Shown: positions 23,570 to 32,686 of the stretch, one piece after another
How the letters are laid out: each line of letters begins with the position of its first letter
Numbering within the stretch: position 1 is the stretch's first letter
From: Clostridia bacterium
Lineage (GTDB): Bacteria; Bacillota; Clostridia; Oscillospirales; CAG-272
Assembly (NCBI GenBank): GCA_017621415.1
Contig: JAGATD010000030.1
Location: 1-55,874, forward strand
Reading direction: 5' to 3'
DNA: 55,874 nucleotides
The notes under the pieces: model-generated
What the model saw: the letters and a program-made list of their open reading frames with translations, nothing else
Database searches by the model: none
Told to the model about the DNA's origin: nothing
Program-made: the position numbers and the translations under genes

Positions 23570-24507
23570 GCCTTTTTACCTCCAAGCGGACGCTTCATTG
23601 TCCATTTTTCGATATAGGGCGAGAGGATATTCATAATAAGGAGAGCAAACGATACACCCTCGGGATATGAACCGTAGAATCTGATAAGGAATGTAATAAG
23701 TCCGCAACCGAATGCGAAAATCATTTTTCCGGTACGGGTTATGGGAGTTGAAACATAATCGGTAATCATAAATACCGCCGCGTATACAACAGCGCCCGAC
23801 AAAATCTGATAAAGAGCTATCTCAAGGCTTCCGTATCCAATAAGAGAAAGAACAAAAACTGTTCCCACATAAATCAAAGGAGTCTCAAAGCAAATAACAC
23901 CTCTGAGCACAAGGTAAACAAAACCTATAATTAAGGCGAGAATACAGGTTTCACCGATAGCACCGCCTCTGAGTCCCAGAAACATATCAAAAAGACTTGG
24001 CAGCGCTCCCTCGGGCGCCCCGCCCTTAATAGCCTCAAGAGTTGTAGCAGAGGTAGTTACTTCAGCAATCTTAGGCAAAACTCCTCTTCCTATTGATGTA
24101 GAAAAAGCAATAAAAACAAATATTCTTCCCGTTGCGGCAGGGTTTGCAAAATTGCATCCAAGTCCGCCAAACATACATTTTACCACAACTATAGCGAAAA
24201 CAGAAGCAATTATACTCTGCCACCATATAGTTGCATCTGCAGGAAGGCTGAGACCCAAGATAAGTCCCGTAACAACAGCAGAAAGGTCTCCTACCGTCTG
24301 TTCCTTTTTAACCGCAATATTGAAAATCATCTCCGAAAGAACAGATGTAACAACGCAAATACCTATAACCACAAGAGCATCAATACCAAAAAGAATCACA
24401 CCGGCTATTGCTGCGGGAAGCAGGGCGATAATTACATCAAGCATTATGCGTGTTGTGCTGTTTTGAGTATGAATATGGGGGGAAGACGAAACAACAAGCT
24501 TATTCAT
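23566..24507 (-). CDS. rnfD: Rnf complex subunit D (313 aa)
   Basis: Membrane subunit homologous to NqrB that carries a second covalent FMN and takes part in cation movement. It opens with VVSSSPHIHTQNSTTRIMLDVIIALLP, typical of the family, and has about eight helices. The flavinylation segment is EVTTSATTLEAIKGG (T155 or T156), followed by the FLGLRGGAIGET segment. The C terminus has ITDYVSTPITRTGKMIFAFGCG and YPEGVSFALLIMN, conserved in RnfD/NqrB. AAAGGAGG precedes the ATG. Its stop overlaps the rnfG start by 4 bp. Confidence 0.95.
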   Translation of the reverse strand: MNKLVVSSSPHIHTQNSTTRIMLDVIIALLPAAIAGVILFGIDALVVIGICVVTSVLSEMIFNIAVKKEQTVGDLSAVVTGLILGLSLPADATIWWQSIIASVFAIVVVKCMFGGLGCNFANPAATGRIFVFIAFSTSIGRGVLPKIAEVTTSATTLEAIKGGAPEGALPSLFDMFLGLRGGAIGETCILALIIGFVYLVLRGVICFETPLIYVGTVFVLSLIGYGSLEIALYQILSGAVVYAAVFMITDYVSTPITRTGKMIFAFGCGLITFLIRFYGSYPEGVSFALLIMNILSPYIEKWTMKRPLGGKKA

Positions 24508-24521
24508 ATATCTTTCCTCCT

Positions 24522-25847
24522 TTACTTTTTAGCCGCAGATCTTATTTCCCTGAGATCTGCCTTTGCAAGTCTGTTATTTTGTACAAGAGGACGGCGCGAC
24601 GGACAAACATATGAGCAGCAGCCGCACTCCATACAAAGATTGATCTTTGCATCCTCAAGTCTTGACGCTCTGTCTTCCTTATCATCAACCTTGAGAGCTT
24701 TTGCAAAAGCCGTGGGATTAAGTCCCATAGGACAGGCGGCAACGCATCTTCCGCAGTGAATACAGGGATTAGATGCATTGTGATTTACTTCCTTAAAGGA
24801 CAGAGCAACAATTGCATTATTATTCTTAAGAATAGGGTCATCTGTTGAATAAACCGCAATACCCATCATAGGTCCTCCGTAAAGAACCTTTGCCACGTCG
24901 TCTTTAAATCCGCCGGTGAACTCCACAACATCATTTATAGAGGCGCCTATCGGAGCAATAACATTCATAGGATTTTTTATTCCCGAGCCGTCAACAGTCA
25001 GGCACTTTTCAACAAGCGGCATACCTGTTTCCGCATATTTTGCTATAAACGCAACAGAGGTTACGTTCATTACTATGCATCCTACATCAGAGGGGAGTCC
25101 TCCCTCGGGAACTATAAGCCCTGTTGTATTGTAAATAAGCATTTTTTCTGCTCCCTGAGGATAGGTTTTAGGTAATTTTTCTACCCTTACTCTATCATTA
25201 TCGGCAAACAGAGCTGTCATAACCTCAATGCACTCGGGCTTATTGCCCTCTATTCCCATAACAACCTCTTCCGCGGAAATATACTTAAGAAGAAGCTCTA
25301 CTCCTTTTTTTACATAATCTGTATCATCAAGCATCGTACGGGTGTCGCTTGTAATATAAGGCTCACACTCCGCACCGTTTATTACTATTTTTTTGAGGAG
25401 TCCCTTTTTCTCGGCATCCAGCTTAACAGCTGTGGGGAAGCCAGCACCTCCAAGTCCTACAAGGCCGGAATTTCTCACCGCCTGGGAGAAATCGTCAAAG
25501 CTTCTGATAACGGGCGGTGCGATAGACGGGTCTGCAGACATCTCACCGTCAGATTCTATTATTACCGACTGAACCTTTCTTCCCTGCGAATTCAGATACT
25601 CTCCTATCTTCTTAACCGTACCCGAAACCGAGGAATGAATTGGAGCACTTACATAACCCGAGGCTTCTCCTATAAGTGTGCCTACAAACACCTTATCTCC
25701 TGCTTTAACCACAGGAACGGCAGGAGCACCTATGTGCTGCGCCATAGAGATTTGTACCTGGGTTGGCGGAGTCATTCTGACAGCTGCCATTTTAGCCGTA
25801 TTCTTTCTGTGCGGAATATGTGTCTTTCCAAGCTTGAAAATCGGCAT
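24522..25847 (-). CDS. rnfC: Rnf complex subunit C, NADH-binding (441 aa)
   Basis: Peripheral subunit that exchanges electrons with NAD+. An N-terminal barrel-sandwich domain (about 25-100) precedes the FMN/NADH-binding fold with GLVGLGGAGFPTAVKL (about 130-145) and NGAECEPYITSDTR. Two ferredoxin-type motifs near the C terminus, CIHCGRCVAACPMGLNP and CMECGCCSYVCPSRRPLVQ, bind two 4Fe-4S clusters. GAGAGG lies upstream of the ATG. It is the first gene of the operon behind a full-consensus promoter. The whole operon conserves energy from ferredoxin oxidation as a Na+ or H+ gradient in anaerobic fermentation. Confidence 0.96.
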   Translation of the reverse strand: MPIFKLGKTHIPHRKNTAKMAAVRMTPPTQVQISMAQHIGAPAVPVVKAGDKVFVGTLIGEASGYVSAPIHSSVSGTVKKIGEYLNSQGRKVQSVIIESDGEMSADPSIAPPVIRSFDDFSQAVRNSGLVGLGGAGFPTAVKLDAEKKGLLKKIVINGAECEPYITSDTRTMLDDTDYVKKGVELLLKYISAEEVVMGIEGNKPECIEVMTALFADNDRVRVEKLPKTYPQGAEKMLIYNTTGLIVPEGGLPSDVGCIVMNVTSVAFIAKYAETGMPLVEKCLTVDGSGIKNPMNVIAPIGASINDVVEFTGGFKDDVAKVLYGGPMMGIAVYSTDDPILKNNNAIVALSFKEVNHNASNPCIHCGRCVAACPMGLNPTAFAKALKVDDKEDRASRLEDAKINLCMECGCCSYVCPSRRPLVQNNRLAKADLREIRSAAKK

Positions 25848-25888
25848 ATATAAACCTCTCTTTTTGTTTCATTTTCTTACAATATAAT

Positions 25889-25917
25889 ATTATACATTAT
25901 CGATGAGCTCTTGTCAA
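25889..25917 (-). promoter_or_regulatory. rnf operon promoter
   Basis: Minus strand TTGACA (25912-25917), 17 bp, TATAAT (25889-25894): full consensus, about 40 bp before rnfC. Confidence 0.8.
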
Positions 25918-26299
25918 TAAAAATAGCTGATTTATAGGTGGAAAATGTCACCTGTTGTTGAAAAATCCATTGTTTGTTTTTAGTAGATTTTTATTGTATT
26001 ACAAAACTAATATTTTTTATTTTTTTCTTAAAAAACAGCTGTTTTTTGCTTAATAATCTTATTTTTGACTATAATTATTTACTTTATTGTGCTGCTTTTT
26101 ATTGTTCTTGTTTCTTAGTCATTTTTAATTTTTTATATTATTTTTCTCAAAAAATAAAAAAAGAGAGTTAAAAAATCTCTCTTTTTTATTTTACTTTTTC
26201 CTTCAATTTTTTGTATTTTTTCAGTGTTAATTTTTTAACATATGTGTTGGACTTTTTTATTGCATTTTGTTATTTTTTTAACAAGTTGTTTCTCTTCAT
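25918..26299. other. AT-rich intergenic region
   Basis: About 380 bp with no credible ORF. It holds a loopless palindrome AAAAAACAG/CTGTTTTTT (26030-26047) and the terminator at 26152-26188. T-rich tracts dominate. I found no consensus DnaA box, tRNA or riboswitch. Confidence 0.6.
26152..26188 (-). terminator. Terminator downstream of the DUF4190-like gene
   Basis: AGAGAG (26162-26167) pairs with CTCTCT (26177-26182), with long A and T runs on either side. It can end the leftward transcript of the gene at 26300. Confidence 0.65.
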
Positions 26300-26644
26300 T
26301 TATCCGAACAAATTTGTGTTAATAAGAACTGCCTGTAATATAGAATAACCTATTCCGAAAACAAAACCAAAAATACCTACTATAAGACCGGCTATTGAAA
26401 GACCGTCAAAATATCCCAGAACTCTTCTTGATATAACCGATAAAGCTACCGAGAAAAGAGAAAGAATAATACCTAGGACCGGCAAAAAACAAAATATAAC
26501 AGATAAAACAGCGGCTAACAAGGATGCAAGCGACCATACTCTTGTGTTATTTTTTTCTTTAAATAAATCTTTATAAATAAATTTTTCTTCTTTGTTTTGT
26601 TTTTCCGCTTCTTTTTCCTCAAATTCGTTTGTTTTTTCTTCCAT
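26300..26644 (-). CDS. Small membrane protein, DUF4190-like (114 aa)
   Basis: A highly charged N-terminal third (Glu/Lys-rich, residues 1-35) is followed by two or three hydrophobic helices: SLASLLAAVLSVIFCFLPVLGIILSLFSVALSVIS and GLSIAGLIVGIFGFVFGIGYSILQ. This resembles the Gly-rich DUF4190 pair of helices. ATG 26644 is chosen over 26656 because GGAG lies 6 nt before it. The gene is divergent from spoVAC with about 140 bp between them. Function unknown; the family is found near many membrane or secretion genes without a defined role. Confidence 0.6.
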   Translation of the reverse strand: MEEKTNEFEEKEAEKQNKEEKFIYKDLFKEKNNTRVWSLASLLAAVLSVIFCFLPVLGIILSLFSVALSVISRRVLGYFDGLSIAGLIVGIFGFVFGIGYSILQAVLINTNLFG

Positions 26645-26784
26645 ATTTATCTCCATTCTTCCCTATGGGATTTTTTTATCTCTTTTTTACATTCTAACAT
26701 ATTTTTCATCAATAATCAACAATTTTGGTATATTTTTAATTTTAAGAGGAAAAATCCATATAAAAATACAGTTGTGAGGTTTTT

Positions 26785-27225
26785 ATGGATATTTCTTTAA
26801 AAAAAGAACTTATAAAAAAATACTCTCCCAAATCTCCCGTCTTGAAAGATGTTATATTTGCTTTTTTTGTCGGCGGATTTATTTGTTCCTTAGGTGAAAT
26901 AATTTTTTATTTCTTTAATTCACTGCTTTCAGTAAGCGAAGATACTTCTTCTATTGCAGTAACTCTTATTCTTATATTTATTGCGGCAGTTCTCACCGGA
27001 TTTGGAATATTTGATAATATTGCAAAATATGCGGGTGCCGGAACGCTGGTGCCTGTTACAGGATTTTCAAACGCAGTTGTCTCTGAGGCTATGGATTCAT
27101 CAAGCGAGGGATTAATATTAGGTGTCGGAGCAAAAATTTTTAATATTGCGGGTCCTGTAATTCTTTTCGGTCTTTGTTCGGGAATTTTATACGGCATTAT
27201 TTACTACATTTCTTTATTTATTTAA
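26785..27225 (+). CDS. spoVAC: Stage V sporulation protein AC (146 aa)
   Basis: Part of the SpoVA channel that moves dipicolinic acid into the forespore and releases it on germination; the B. subtilis homologue acts as a mechanosensitive channel. The protein has four hydrophobic helices and family signatures: KYSPKSPVLKDVIFAFFVGGFICSLGE, GFGIFDNIAKYAGAGTLVPVTGFSN and EGLILGVGAKIFNIAGPVILFG. It begins a tight spoVAC-AD-AE cluster directly upstream of dnaA. I could not identify a convincing SigG promoter. GTGAGG precedes the ATG. Confidence 0.95.
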   Translation: MDISLKKELIKKYSPKSPVLKDVIFAFFVGGFICSLGEIIFYFFNSLLSVSEDTSSIAVTLILIFIAAVLTGFGIFDNIAKYAGAGTLVPVTGFSNAVVSEAMDSSSEGLILGVGAKIFNIAGPVILFGLCSGILYGIIYYISLFI

Positions 27226-27241
27226 ATGAAAGGATTTTTTT

Positions 27242-28243
27242 ATGAAAAGAATAACCGAGCTTGACGGCAGCATTAGATTTTTTTCTTATTCTGCTGTTGG
27301 AGGATATGAAGAAAGGCGAGGTCCTTTAGGCGAAAAATTTGATTATTGCGATGACAGCGACAAGTTTGGACAAAAAACCTGGGAGCTATCAGAGGCGGAA
27401 ATGGGAAGAATATCTCTTAATATTGCTCTATCAAAAGCAAAGCTTTCGCATGAAGAGATTGATATTCTTGTTGCGGGAGACCTTCAAAACCAATGTGTTT
27501 CTTCAAGTCTTGGTCTATCAGGGTTTGGAATACCATATATAGGAGTTTACGGTGCCTGCTCAACCTGTACAGAATCTCTTATGGTCCTTTCCTCATTCAT
27601 GAATTCAAATAAAGAAATAAAATACGGCGCCGCAATTACTACTTCACATAATTCAGCCGCAGAGCGCCAATTCAGAACACCGATAGAATACGGAGGACAA
27701 AGAACACCCAGCGCCCAGTGGACAGCGACTGCTGCCGGCTCATTTATACTGGGAAGAGAAGGAAATGTTGCTATAAAAGAATATATGCCCGGAAAAATCA
27801 TAGACGGTGCCACAAGTGACGGTAGCAATATGGGGGCTGCTATGTCCTTTTCAGCAGCCGACAGTATTCTCTCTTATTTTGCGGAAACCTCTTATCCAAT
27901 ATCTCATTTTGATTATATAATTACCGGTGACCTAGGTAAAACGGGTTCAAATCTCCTATGCGATATTTTAAAAAAAGAAAAACCGGGAATAGAAAAATTT
28001 CATATTGATTGCGGTATGCTTCTTTACGATTTTGAAAAAAAGGATGTTCACAGCGGTGCTTCAGGCTGCGGTACCAGCGCATCGGTTCTATCTACTCATT
28101 TTTTACCTCTCCTTGAAAGCGGTGAATTAAAAAGAGTTTTATTTTTATCCACAGGAGCTCTTATGAGTCCATCCAGTCTTCTTCAGGGAGAAAATATCTA
28201 TGGAATAGCTCCTCTTATTTTTTTGGAAAACATTAATTTATAA
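27242..28243 (+). CDS. spoVAD: Stage V sporulation protein AD (333 aa)
   Basis: Soluble SpoVA component that binds dipicolinic acid; its fold is thiolase-like. Visible family features are SYSAVGGYEERRGPLGEKFDYC near the start, YGACSTCTESLM at the place of the thiolase nucleophile, and AERQFRTPIEYGGQRTPSAQWTATAAGS. The DCGMLLYDFEKKDVHSGASGCGTSASV segment near the C terminus also matches. GAAAGGA precedes the ATG and it follows spoVAC by 16 bp. Length matches homologues. Confidence 0.96.
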   Translation: MKRITELDGSIRFFSYSAVGGYEERRGPLGEKFDYCDDSDKFGQKTWELSEAEMGRISLNIALSKAKLSHEEIDILVAGDLQNQCVSSSLGLSGFGIPYIGVYGACSTCTESLMVLSSFMNSNKEIKYGAAITTSHNSAAERQFRTPIEYGGQRTPSAQWTATAAGSFILGREGNVAIKEYMPGKIIDGATSDGSNMGAAMSFSAADSILSYFAETSYPISHFDYIITGDLGKTGSNLLCDILKKEKPGIEKFHIDCGMLLYDFEKKDVHSGASGCGTSASVLSTHFLPLLESGELKRVLFLSTGALMSPSSLLQGENIYGIAPLIFLENINL

Positions 28244-28257
28244 TTAAGGATATAAAA

Positions 28258-28632
28258 ATGAATGATATAATTTCTTCTGTATTACTCGCCTTTATAGGCG
28301 GAGGTATTATTTGTATTCCAGCTCAGCTTCTGATAGATCTTACCCGCCTTACTCCGGCAAAAATTTTAGTACTCTATGTATGTCTCGGAGTTCTTCTCTA
28401 CGGAACAGGAATATATGATTATATTTTTGAATTATTCGGAAGAGGAGCCTCAGTTCCTCTTATAGGATTCGGAGCAAATATTGGAAAAGGAGTAAAAGAA
28501 GCTGTTGAAAATGAGGGATTTTTAGGAATTCTCTCAGGAGGTCTTACTGCTGCAAGCGCAGGAATATCTTTATCTCTTCTGCTTGGTCTTCTTTTCTCTG
28601 TTATATTCAAAACAAGACAGAAAAGAATGTAA
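28258..28632 (+). CDS. spoVAE: Stage V sporulation protein AE (124 aa)
   Basis: Small membrane protein of the SpoVA channel, with paralogous similarity to SpoVAC: GGGIICIPAQLLIDLTRLTPAKILVLYVCLGVLL and GRGASVPLIGFGANIGKGVKEAVENEGFLGILSGGLTAASAG. Four helices are predicted. It follows spoVAD by 14 bp and ends the cluster; dnaA starts 142 bp later from its own promoter. Genes spoVAA/AB/AF are absent here, as in most Clostridia, which keep the AC-AD-AE core. Confidence 0.95.
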   Translation: MNDIISSVLLAFIGGGIICIPAQLLIDLTRLTPAKILVLYVCLGVLLYGTGIYDYIFELFGRGASVPLIGFGANIGKGVKEAVENEGFLGILSGGLTAASAGISLSLLLGLLFSVIFKTRQKRM

Positions 28633-28696
28633 ACATTTATTTATTTTTTAGCTGACAACTATATTTTACAAAAAATAATTATTTTTTGTTTTCTTA

Positions 28697-28725
28697 TTGA
28701 AATTTTCCTTTATATATGTTATAAT
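28697..28725 (+). promoter_or_regulatory. dnaA promoter
   Basis: TTGAAA (28697-28702), 17 bp, TATAAT (28720-28725), about 43 bp before the SD of dnaA. No consensus DnaA box was seen overlapping it. Confidence 0.7.
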
Positions 28726-28774
28726 AATGTAGATATTATATAAATAAATATTTTAAAGGAAAGGATTTTTTTTA

Positions 28775-30172
28775 ATGGACGAGCTTTTAAATATATCCGA
28801 AGCACTTAAAGAAGAGTTAAAAATAAGAACCAAAGCAGCTAAAACATCATTTGATCTTTGGTTTGGCGACCTTAATCTTACTTCTTTAACAGAGGATAAG
28901 GCAGTATTTTCTACACCTACAAAATTAAGAAAAAAAATACTTTCCACAAGATATATAAATGTTATTAAAGAGGGACTTGAGGAAATAATAGGATTTCCTG
29001 TAGAAATAGAAATAGTATCTCTTGACAGTGATGATGAATTTAATAAAAGCACATCTAGCTTTGTTTCAAACAATCAAAACGAAGAAAATAAAGAAGAAAG
29101 TATAAAAAAGGAAAAACAGATTCAACAAATATTAAAGGACAATTCAGAGAAAAAAACAATTCTGGATGAATATACCTTTGATAACTTTGTTGAGGGAGAA
29201 TCAAACAAGTTTGCAAAGGCTGCATGTCTCGCAGTAGCAAAATATCCTTGTGAGGACCAAAATCCACTGTTCATTCACGGTCATTCGGGACTTGGAAAAA
29301 CTCACCTTCTTTATGCAATAATGCATCATATAAAGAAAAACCGCCCGGATCTTAAAATAATTTATAAGACCTGCGAGTCATTTATGAATGAGCTTATCGA
29401 GTCTATAGGAAACCGCACAACAACCGCTTTTAAAGAAAAATACAGAACGGCAGATGTTCTTCTTATAGACGATATTCAATTTATTGCAGGAAAGGAATCT
29501 ACTCAGGAGGAATTTTTCCACACATTCTCTTCCCTCTACGAATCAGGTAAGCAGATAATTCTTGCATCAGACCGCCCTCCGAGAGAAATAAACCCTCTTA
29601 CAGAAAGACTCAGAACAAGATTTGAGGGAGGACTTATTGCAGACGTTCAGCCTCCTTCTTTCGAGCTCAGAACAGCTATAATAAAGAAAAAATCCGAATC
29701 TTTAGGTATCGATCTTTCCTCAGAGCTTGTAGATTACATGGCTGAAAGATTAAACAATAATATAAGACAAATTGAGGGAGTAATAAAAAAGCTTTATGCT
29801 GTTACATCTCTTACAGGTGCCTTTGTTACAAAGGAAACTATTGAGCAAATAATATCAATAGTTGACCCCGGTAACATTCCCACAAGCGCTCTTATAGAAA
29901 GAATACTTTCTGCTGTTTGTAAAAAGTACGGTGTATCAGAAGAGGATATAAAATCAAAAAAGAAAACCGAAAATATAGCCAATGCTCGACACGTGGCTAT
30001 ATACATATCAAGAAAAATAACAGATCTTTCTCTTCCAAATATAGGTAAAATATTCTCAAGAGACCACTCTACAATTATTTCTTCAATTAATAAGGTAGAG
30101 TTAAATATAAAAACCAAAAAAAATTACGAAGAGGAAATTAATAATTTAATAAAGGAAATAAAAATAGTTTAA
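28775..30172 (+). CDS. dnaA: Chromosomal replication initiator protein DnaA (465 aa)
   Basis: Binds DnaA boxes and opens oriC. Domain I is at about 1-80 (KTSFDLWFGDL, TPTKLRKKILSTRY), followed by a charged linker. AAA+ domain III has Walker A GHSGLGKT (169-176), Walker B VLLIDDIQF, and sensor motifs NPLTERLRTRFEGG. DNA-binding domain IV carries ARHVAIYISRKITDLSLPNIGKIFSRDHSTIISSI, the DnaA signature. AAAGGAAAGG precedes the ATG. It lies between spoVAE and dnaN. The usual rpmH-rnpA-yidC set upstream of dnaA is not here. Confidence 0.98.
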   Translation: MDELLNISEALKEELKIRTKAAKTSFDLWFGDLNLTSLTEDKAVFSTPTKLRKKILSTRYINVIKEGLEEIIGFPVEIEIVSLDSDDEFNKSTSSFVSNNQNEENKEESIKKEKQIQQILKDNSEKKTILDEYTFDNFVEGESNKFAKAACLAVAKYPCEDQNPLFIHGHSGLGKTHLLYAIMHHIKKNRPDLKIIYKTCESFMNELIESIGNRTTTAFKEKYRTADVLLIDDIQFIAGKESTQEEFFHTFSSLYESGKQIILASDRPPREINPLTERLRTRFEGGLIADVQPPSFELRTAIIKKKSESLGIDLSSELVDYMAERLNNNIRQIEGVIKKLYAVTSLTGAFVTKETIEQIISIVDPGNIPTSALIERILSAVCKKYGVSEEDIKSKKKTENIANARHVAIYISRKITDLSLPNIGKIFSRDHSTIISSINKVELNIKTKKNYEEEINNLIKEIKIV

Positions 30173-30430
30173 GTTTTTAACATTTTTCTGTTTAAATGTT
30201 TATAACTTCTTTGTTTAATTCCTGTTTAAAAATATGTTTATAAGTTTTTATTTTATTTAAACACTTATCCATAACCGAGAATGTGGAAAAATTTATTATA
30301 AAAACCTAATAAAATCAATATGATTTAAAGTTTTCCACATTTCAAACAAATACTATTACTTCTAAACCTACCTAAATAAAAAATAATTCATTCATAGAAA
30401 AACTCATTTTTGAGGAAAGGAATTGAAAAA
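30173..30430. other. oriC: Candidate replication origin (oriC), dnaA-dnaN intergenic region
   Basis: A 258-bp AT-rich spacer containing DnaA-box-like 9-mers: TTATCCATA (30265-30273), and TTTTCCACA at 30331-30339 and, inverted, at 30282-30290. Flanking A/T tracts could be the unwinding element. Strand bias changes around here (leftward genes to the left, rightward to the right), which supports an origin in this neighbourhood. The boxes are not perfect TTATCCACA, and the count is small. Confidence 0.6.
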
Positions 30431-31585
30431 ATGAAATTCACAGTTTTAAAATCCAATCTTATGAATAAGCTTACTCCCGCTATGGGAACGGTCTCAAATA
30501 AAAATACAATTACCTCTATTGAGGGAGTTCTTATCGAAACATTTGAAAATAATACTATAAGAATTTCTACATACGATATGAATAAAGGTGTAAGAGCTAC
30601 TATTGAAGCTGTTTCTATTGAAAGAGATGGAAAATATATAATAAATGCTCAAAGACTTTATCAGACAATAAGAGTTCTTCCCGAGGATGAAATTACAATT
30701 GAGGTAAATGAAAAGCTTAACTGTACCATTTCTTGCGGAAAGGCATCATTCTCTATGTATGCTATGAAGGGCGAAGATTTCCCAAATCTTCCCGATCTTG
30801 TAAGCGATAAGGGATTTGAAATTTCTTCAGAAAAGCTTCGTATGATGATAGGAAAGGTTTCTCACTCTATTGCTGAGCTTGATAACAGACCTATGCTTTG
30901 CGGCGCATTCTTTAGAATAAGAGAAGATTTTATTGAGGTTGTTTCCTGCGATAGCTATACTCTTTCACGTTGCTCTATGAACTGTGATATTTCCTCTATC
31001 GGAGTATCTGAAATAGATTATTCATTTATAATTCCCGGACATGCGCTTGGCGAGCTTTCTAAAAATCTTGCAGACGGAAATGATGAAAAGGTAAACTTCT
31101 TTATTTCAAGAAAGCACGCAATTGTTAAAAAAGGAGATCTTACATTCTTTACAAGAACCATTGATTCGGAATATATAAATTACGAAAGAATTATTCCTAA
31201 AGAAAATGATATTTTTGTTACCGTTGATAAAGAAAGACTTCTTGATTCTCTTGAAAGAGCTAATATAATAGCTGAAGAAAAAATAAAGGGAAGCGGAAGA
31301 AGCTATGTTAAGCTTACATTAGAGGATCAAAATCTAATTATAACCTCCTCCTCTGTTAACGGTAAGGTATTTGATGAAATGGACTGTGTTCATGAGGGTA
31401 ATGATATAGAAATAGGATTTAATTGCCGATATCTTATAAACAGCATTAAGGTAGCGGAGGGTGAAAATATAAAAATTACTCTTAAGAGCGCAAATATGGC
31501 AATTACAATTGAGCCTACCGAAATTGATGAAGAATTCAATTACTTCTATATGATACTGCCTGTCAGAATGAATGAACAGGGATGA
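30431..31585 (+). CDS. dnaN: DNA polymerase III subunit beta, sliding clamp (384 aa)
   Basis: Ring-shaped clamp that tethers the replicative polymerase. The sequence matches the three-repeat clamp family: MKFTVLKSNLMNKLTPAMGTVSNKNTI at the start, and ending in YFYMILPVRMNE, close to the family's YxxMPMR end. The start is ATG 30431 (MKFTVLK) with AGGAAAGGAA upstream, not the TTG seven codons earlier. It overlaps recF by 4 bp (ATGA). The S4-domain gene yaaA often found between dnaN and recF is absent. Confidence 0.96.
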   Translation: MKFTVLKSNLMNKLTPAMGTVSNKNTITSIEGVLIETFENNTIRISTYDMNKGVRATIEAVSIERDGKYIINAQRLYQTIRVLPEDEITIEVNEKLNCTISCGKASFSMYAMKGEDFPNLPDLVSDKGFEISSEKLRMMIGKVSHSIAELDNRPMLCGAFFRIREDFIEVVSCDSYTLSRCSMNCDISSIGVSEIDYSFIIPGHALGELSKNLADGNDEKVNFFISRKHAIVKKGDLTFFTRTIDSEYINYERIIPKENDIFVTVDKERLLDSLERANIIAEEKIKGSGRSYVKLTLEDQNLIITSSSVNGKVFDEMDCVHEGNDIEIGFNCRYLINSIKVAEGENIKITLKSANMAITIEPTEIDEEFNYFYMILPVRMNEQG

Positions 31586-32682
31586 GAGTAAAAAAAATAA
31601 GAGTTAAAAATTTTCGTAATATAGAGGAATGTGATATAGATTTCTCTGACGGTGTAAATCTGCTTTACGGAAATAATGCTCAGGGAAAAACAAATATTGT
31701 AGAGGCTATATATATTTTTTCAAGAGGAAAATCCTTTAGAGGAAGAGATGACTCAGAGCTTATAAGGTTTGGTGAAGAGGGATTTAACTTATTTATAGAA
31801 TTTGAAAGTAATATAGGAAAAGAAAATTTAGAATATTCTCTTTACGGTAAAGAAAGAAAAAGAAAAAAGAACGGTTATAATATTAAAAAAGTAAGCGAAA
31901 TGATTGGAAGCTTCAAATCCGTGCTTTTTTATCCAGACGATTTGGGTCTTGTAAAGGATGGACCTGATAAAAGAAGAGAATTTGTAAATATAGCTTCTTC
32001 ACAGTGCTATTCATCTTATTTAAAAAACTATTCTGATTTTAAAAAGGCTCTTGAAAACAGAAATTGCCTGTTAAAAATGATTAATAAGGGATTTTATGTT
32101 GATATTAAAGAAATAGAGAGCTGGTCTGAATCCTTAGCAGAATATGCTTCATTTATATATATATCAAGAATAGAATTTATAAAAAAGCTTGGATTTTATG
32201 CTAACAAATTTATGAATGAAATTTCCGGCGGAAAAGAAATAATAAAAATTTATCTTGATTCAGATATAGATGAAGACTGTGAAAGAGAAAAGGCAAAAGA
32301 AATATATAAAGATAAATTAAAATCAAATTTAGACAAAGAAATTGCAGCGGGAGTTACTCTTTACGGCCCACACAGAGATGATATAAAAATTCTTATAAAT
32401 GAAAAGGAAGCAAGAATTTTTGCATCTCAGGGACAGCAGAGGTCTATTGTTTTATCAATGAAGCTTGCTGAGGGAGAGGTAATAAAGGAAATTTCGGGAG
32501 AATATCCTGTATATCTTTTTGATGATGTTTTATCAGAGCTTGATGATGAAAGAAGAAAATATATTCTTTCAGGTGTTAAGGATAAACAGCTTATAATAAC
32601 ATCCTGCTCAAGAGATGAAAGTGAAGGCTTTACTGACAGAGAAATTGATGTAAGGCAAGGAAAATTTGAAATAAGGGAATAA
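31582..32682 (+). CDS. recF: DNA replication/repair protein RecF (366 aa)
   Basis: SMC-like ATPase that loads RecA at single-strand gaps. Walker A is LYGNNAQGKTNIVEAIYIFSRGKSFRG (residues about 30-55). The ABC signature region is FASQGQQRSIVLSMKLAE and the Walker B/D-loop is YPVYLFDDVLSELDDERR. Length is standard. Its ATG overlaps the dnaN stop, so translation is coupled. Codon use is strongly AT-biased, like dnaA and dnaN. Confidence 0.97.
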   Translation: MRVKKIRVKNFRNIEECDIDFSDGVNLLYGNNAQGKTNIVEAIYIFSRGKSFRGRDDSELIRFGEEGFNLFIEFESNIGKENLEYSLYGKERKRKKNGYNIKKVSEMIGSFKSVLFYPDDLGLVKDGPDKRREFVNIASSQCYSSYLKNYSDFKKALENRNCLLKMINKGFYVDIKEIESWSESLAEYASFIYISRIEFIKKLGFYANKFMNEISGGKEIIKIYLDSDIDEDCEREKAKEIYKDKLKSNLDKEIAAGVTLYGPHRDDIKILINEKEARIFASQGQQRSIVLSMKLAEGEVIKEISGEYPVYLFDDVLSELDDERRKYILSGVKDKQLIITSCSRDESEGFTDREIDVRQGKFEIRE

Positions 32683-32686
32683 AATA

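Noticed and set aside
25848..26784. Replication origin at the strand switch near 26.5 kb
   Set aside because: The gene-strand change is there, but I saw no good DnaA boxes; the boxes are between dnaA and dnaN. The spoVA genes may simply read toward dnaA.
26720..26784. SigG promoter of the spoVA cluster
   Set aside because: GTATA (26728-26732) and CATATA (26757-26762) are 24 bp apart, too far for a SigF/SigG promoter. The true promoter could not be fixed.
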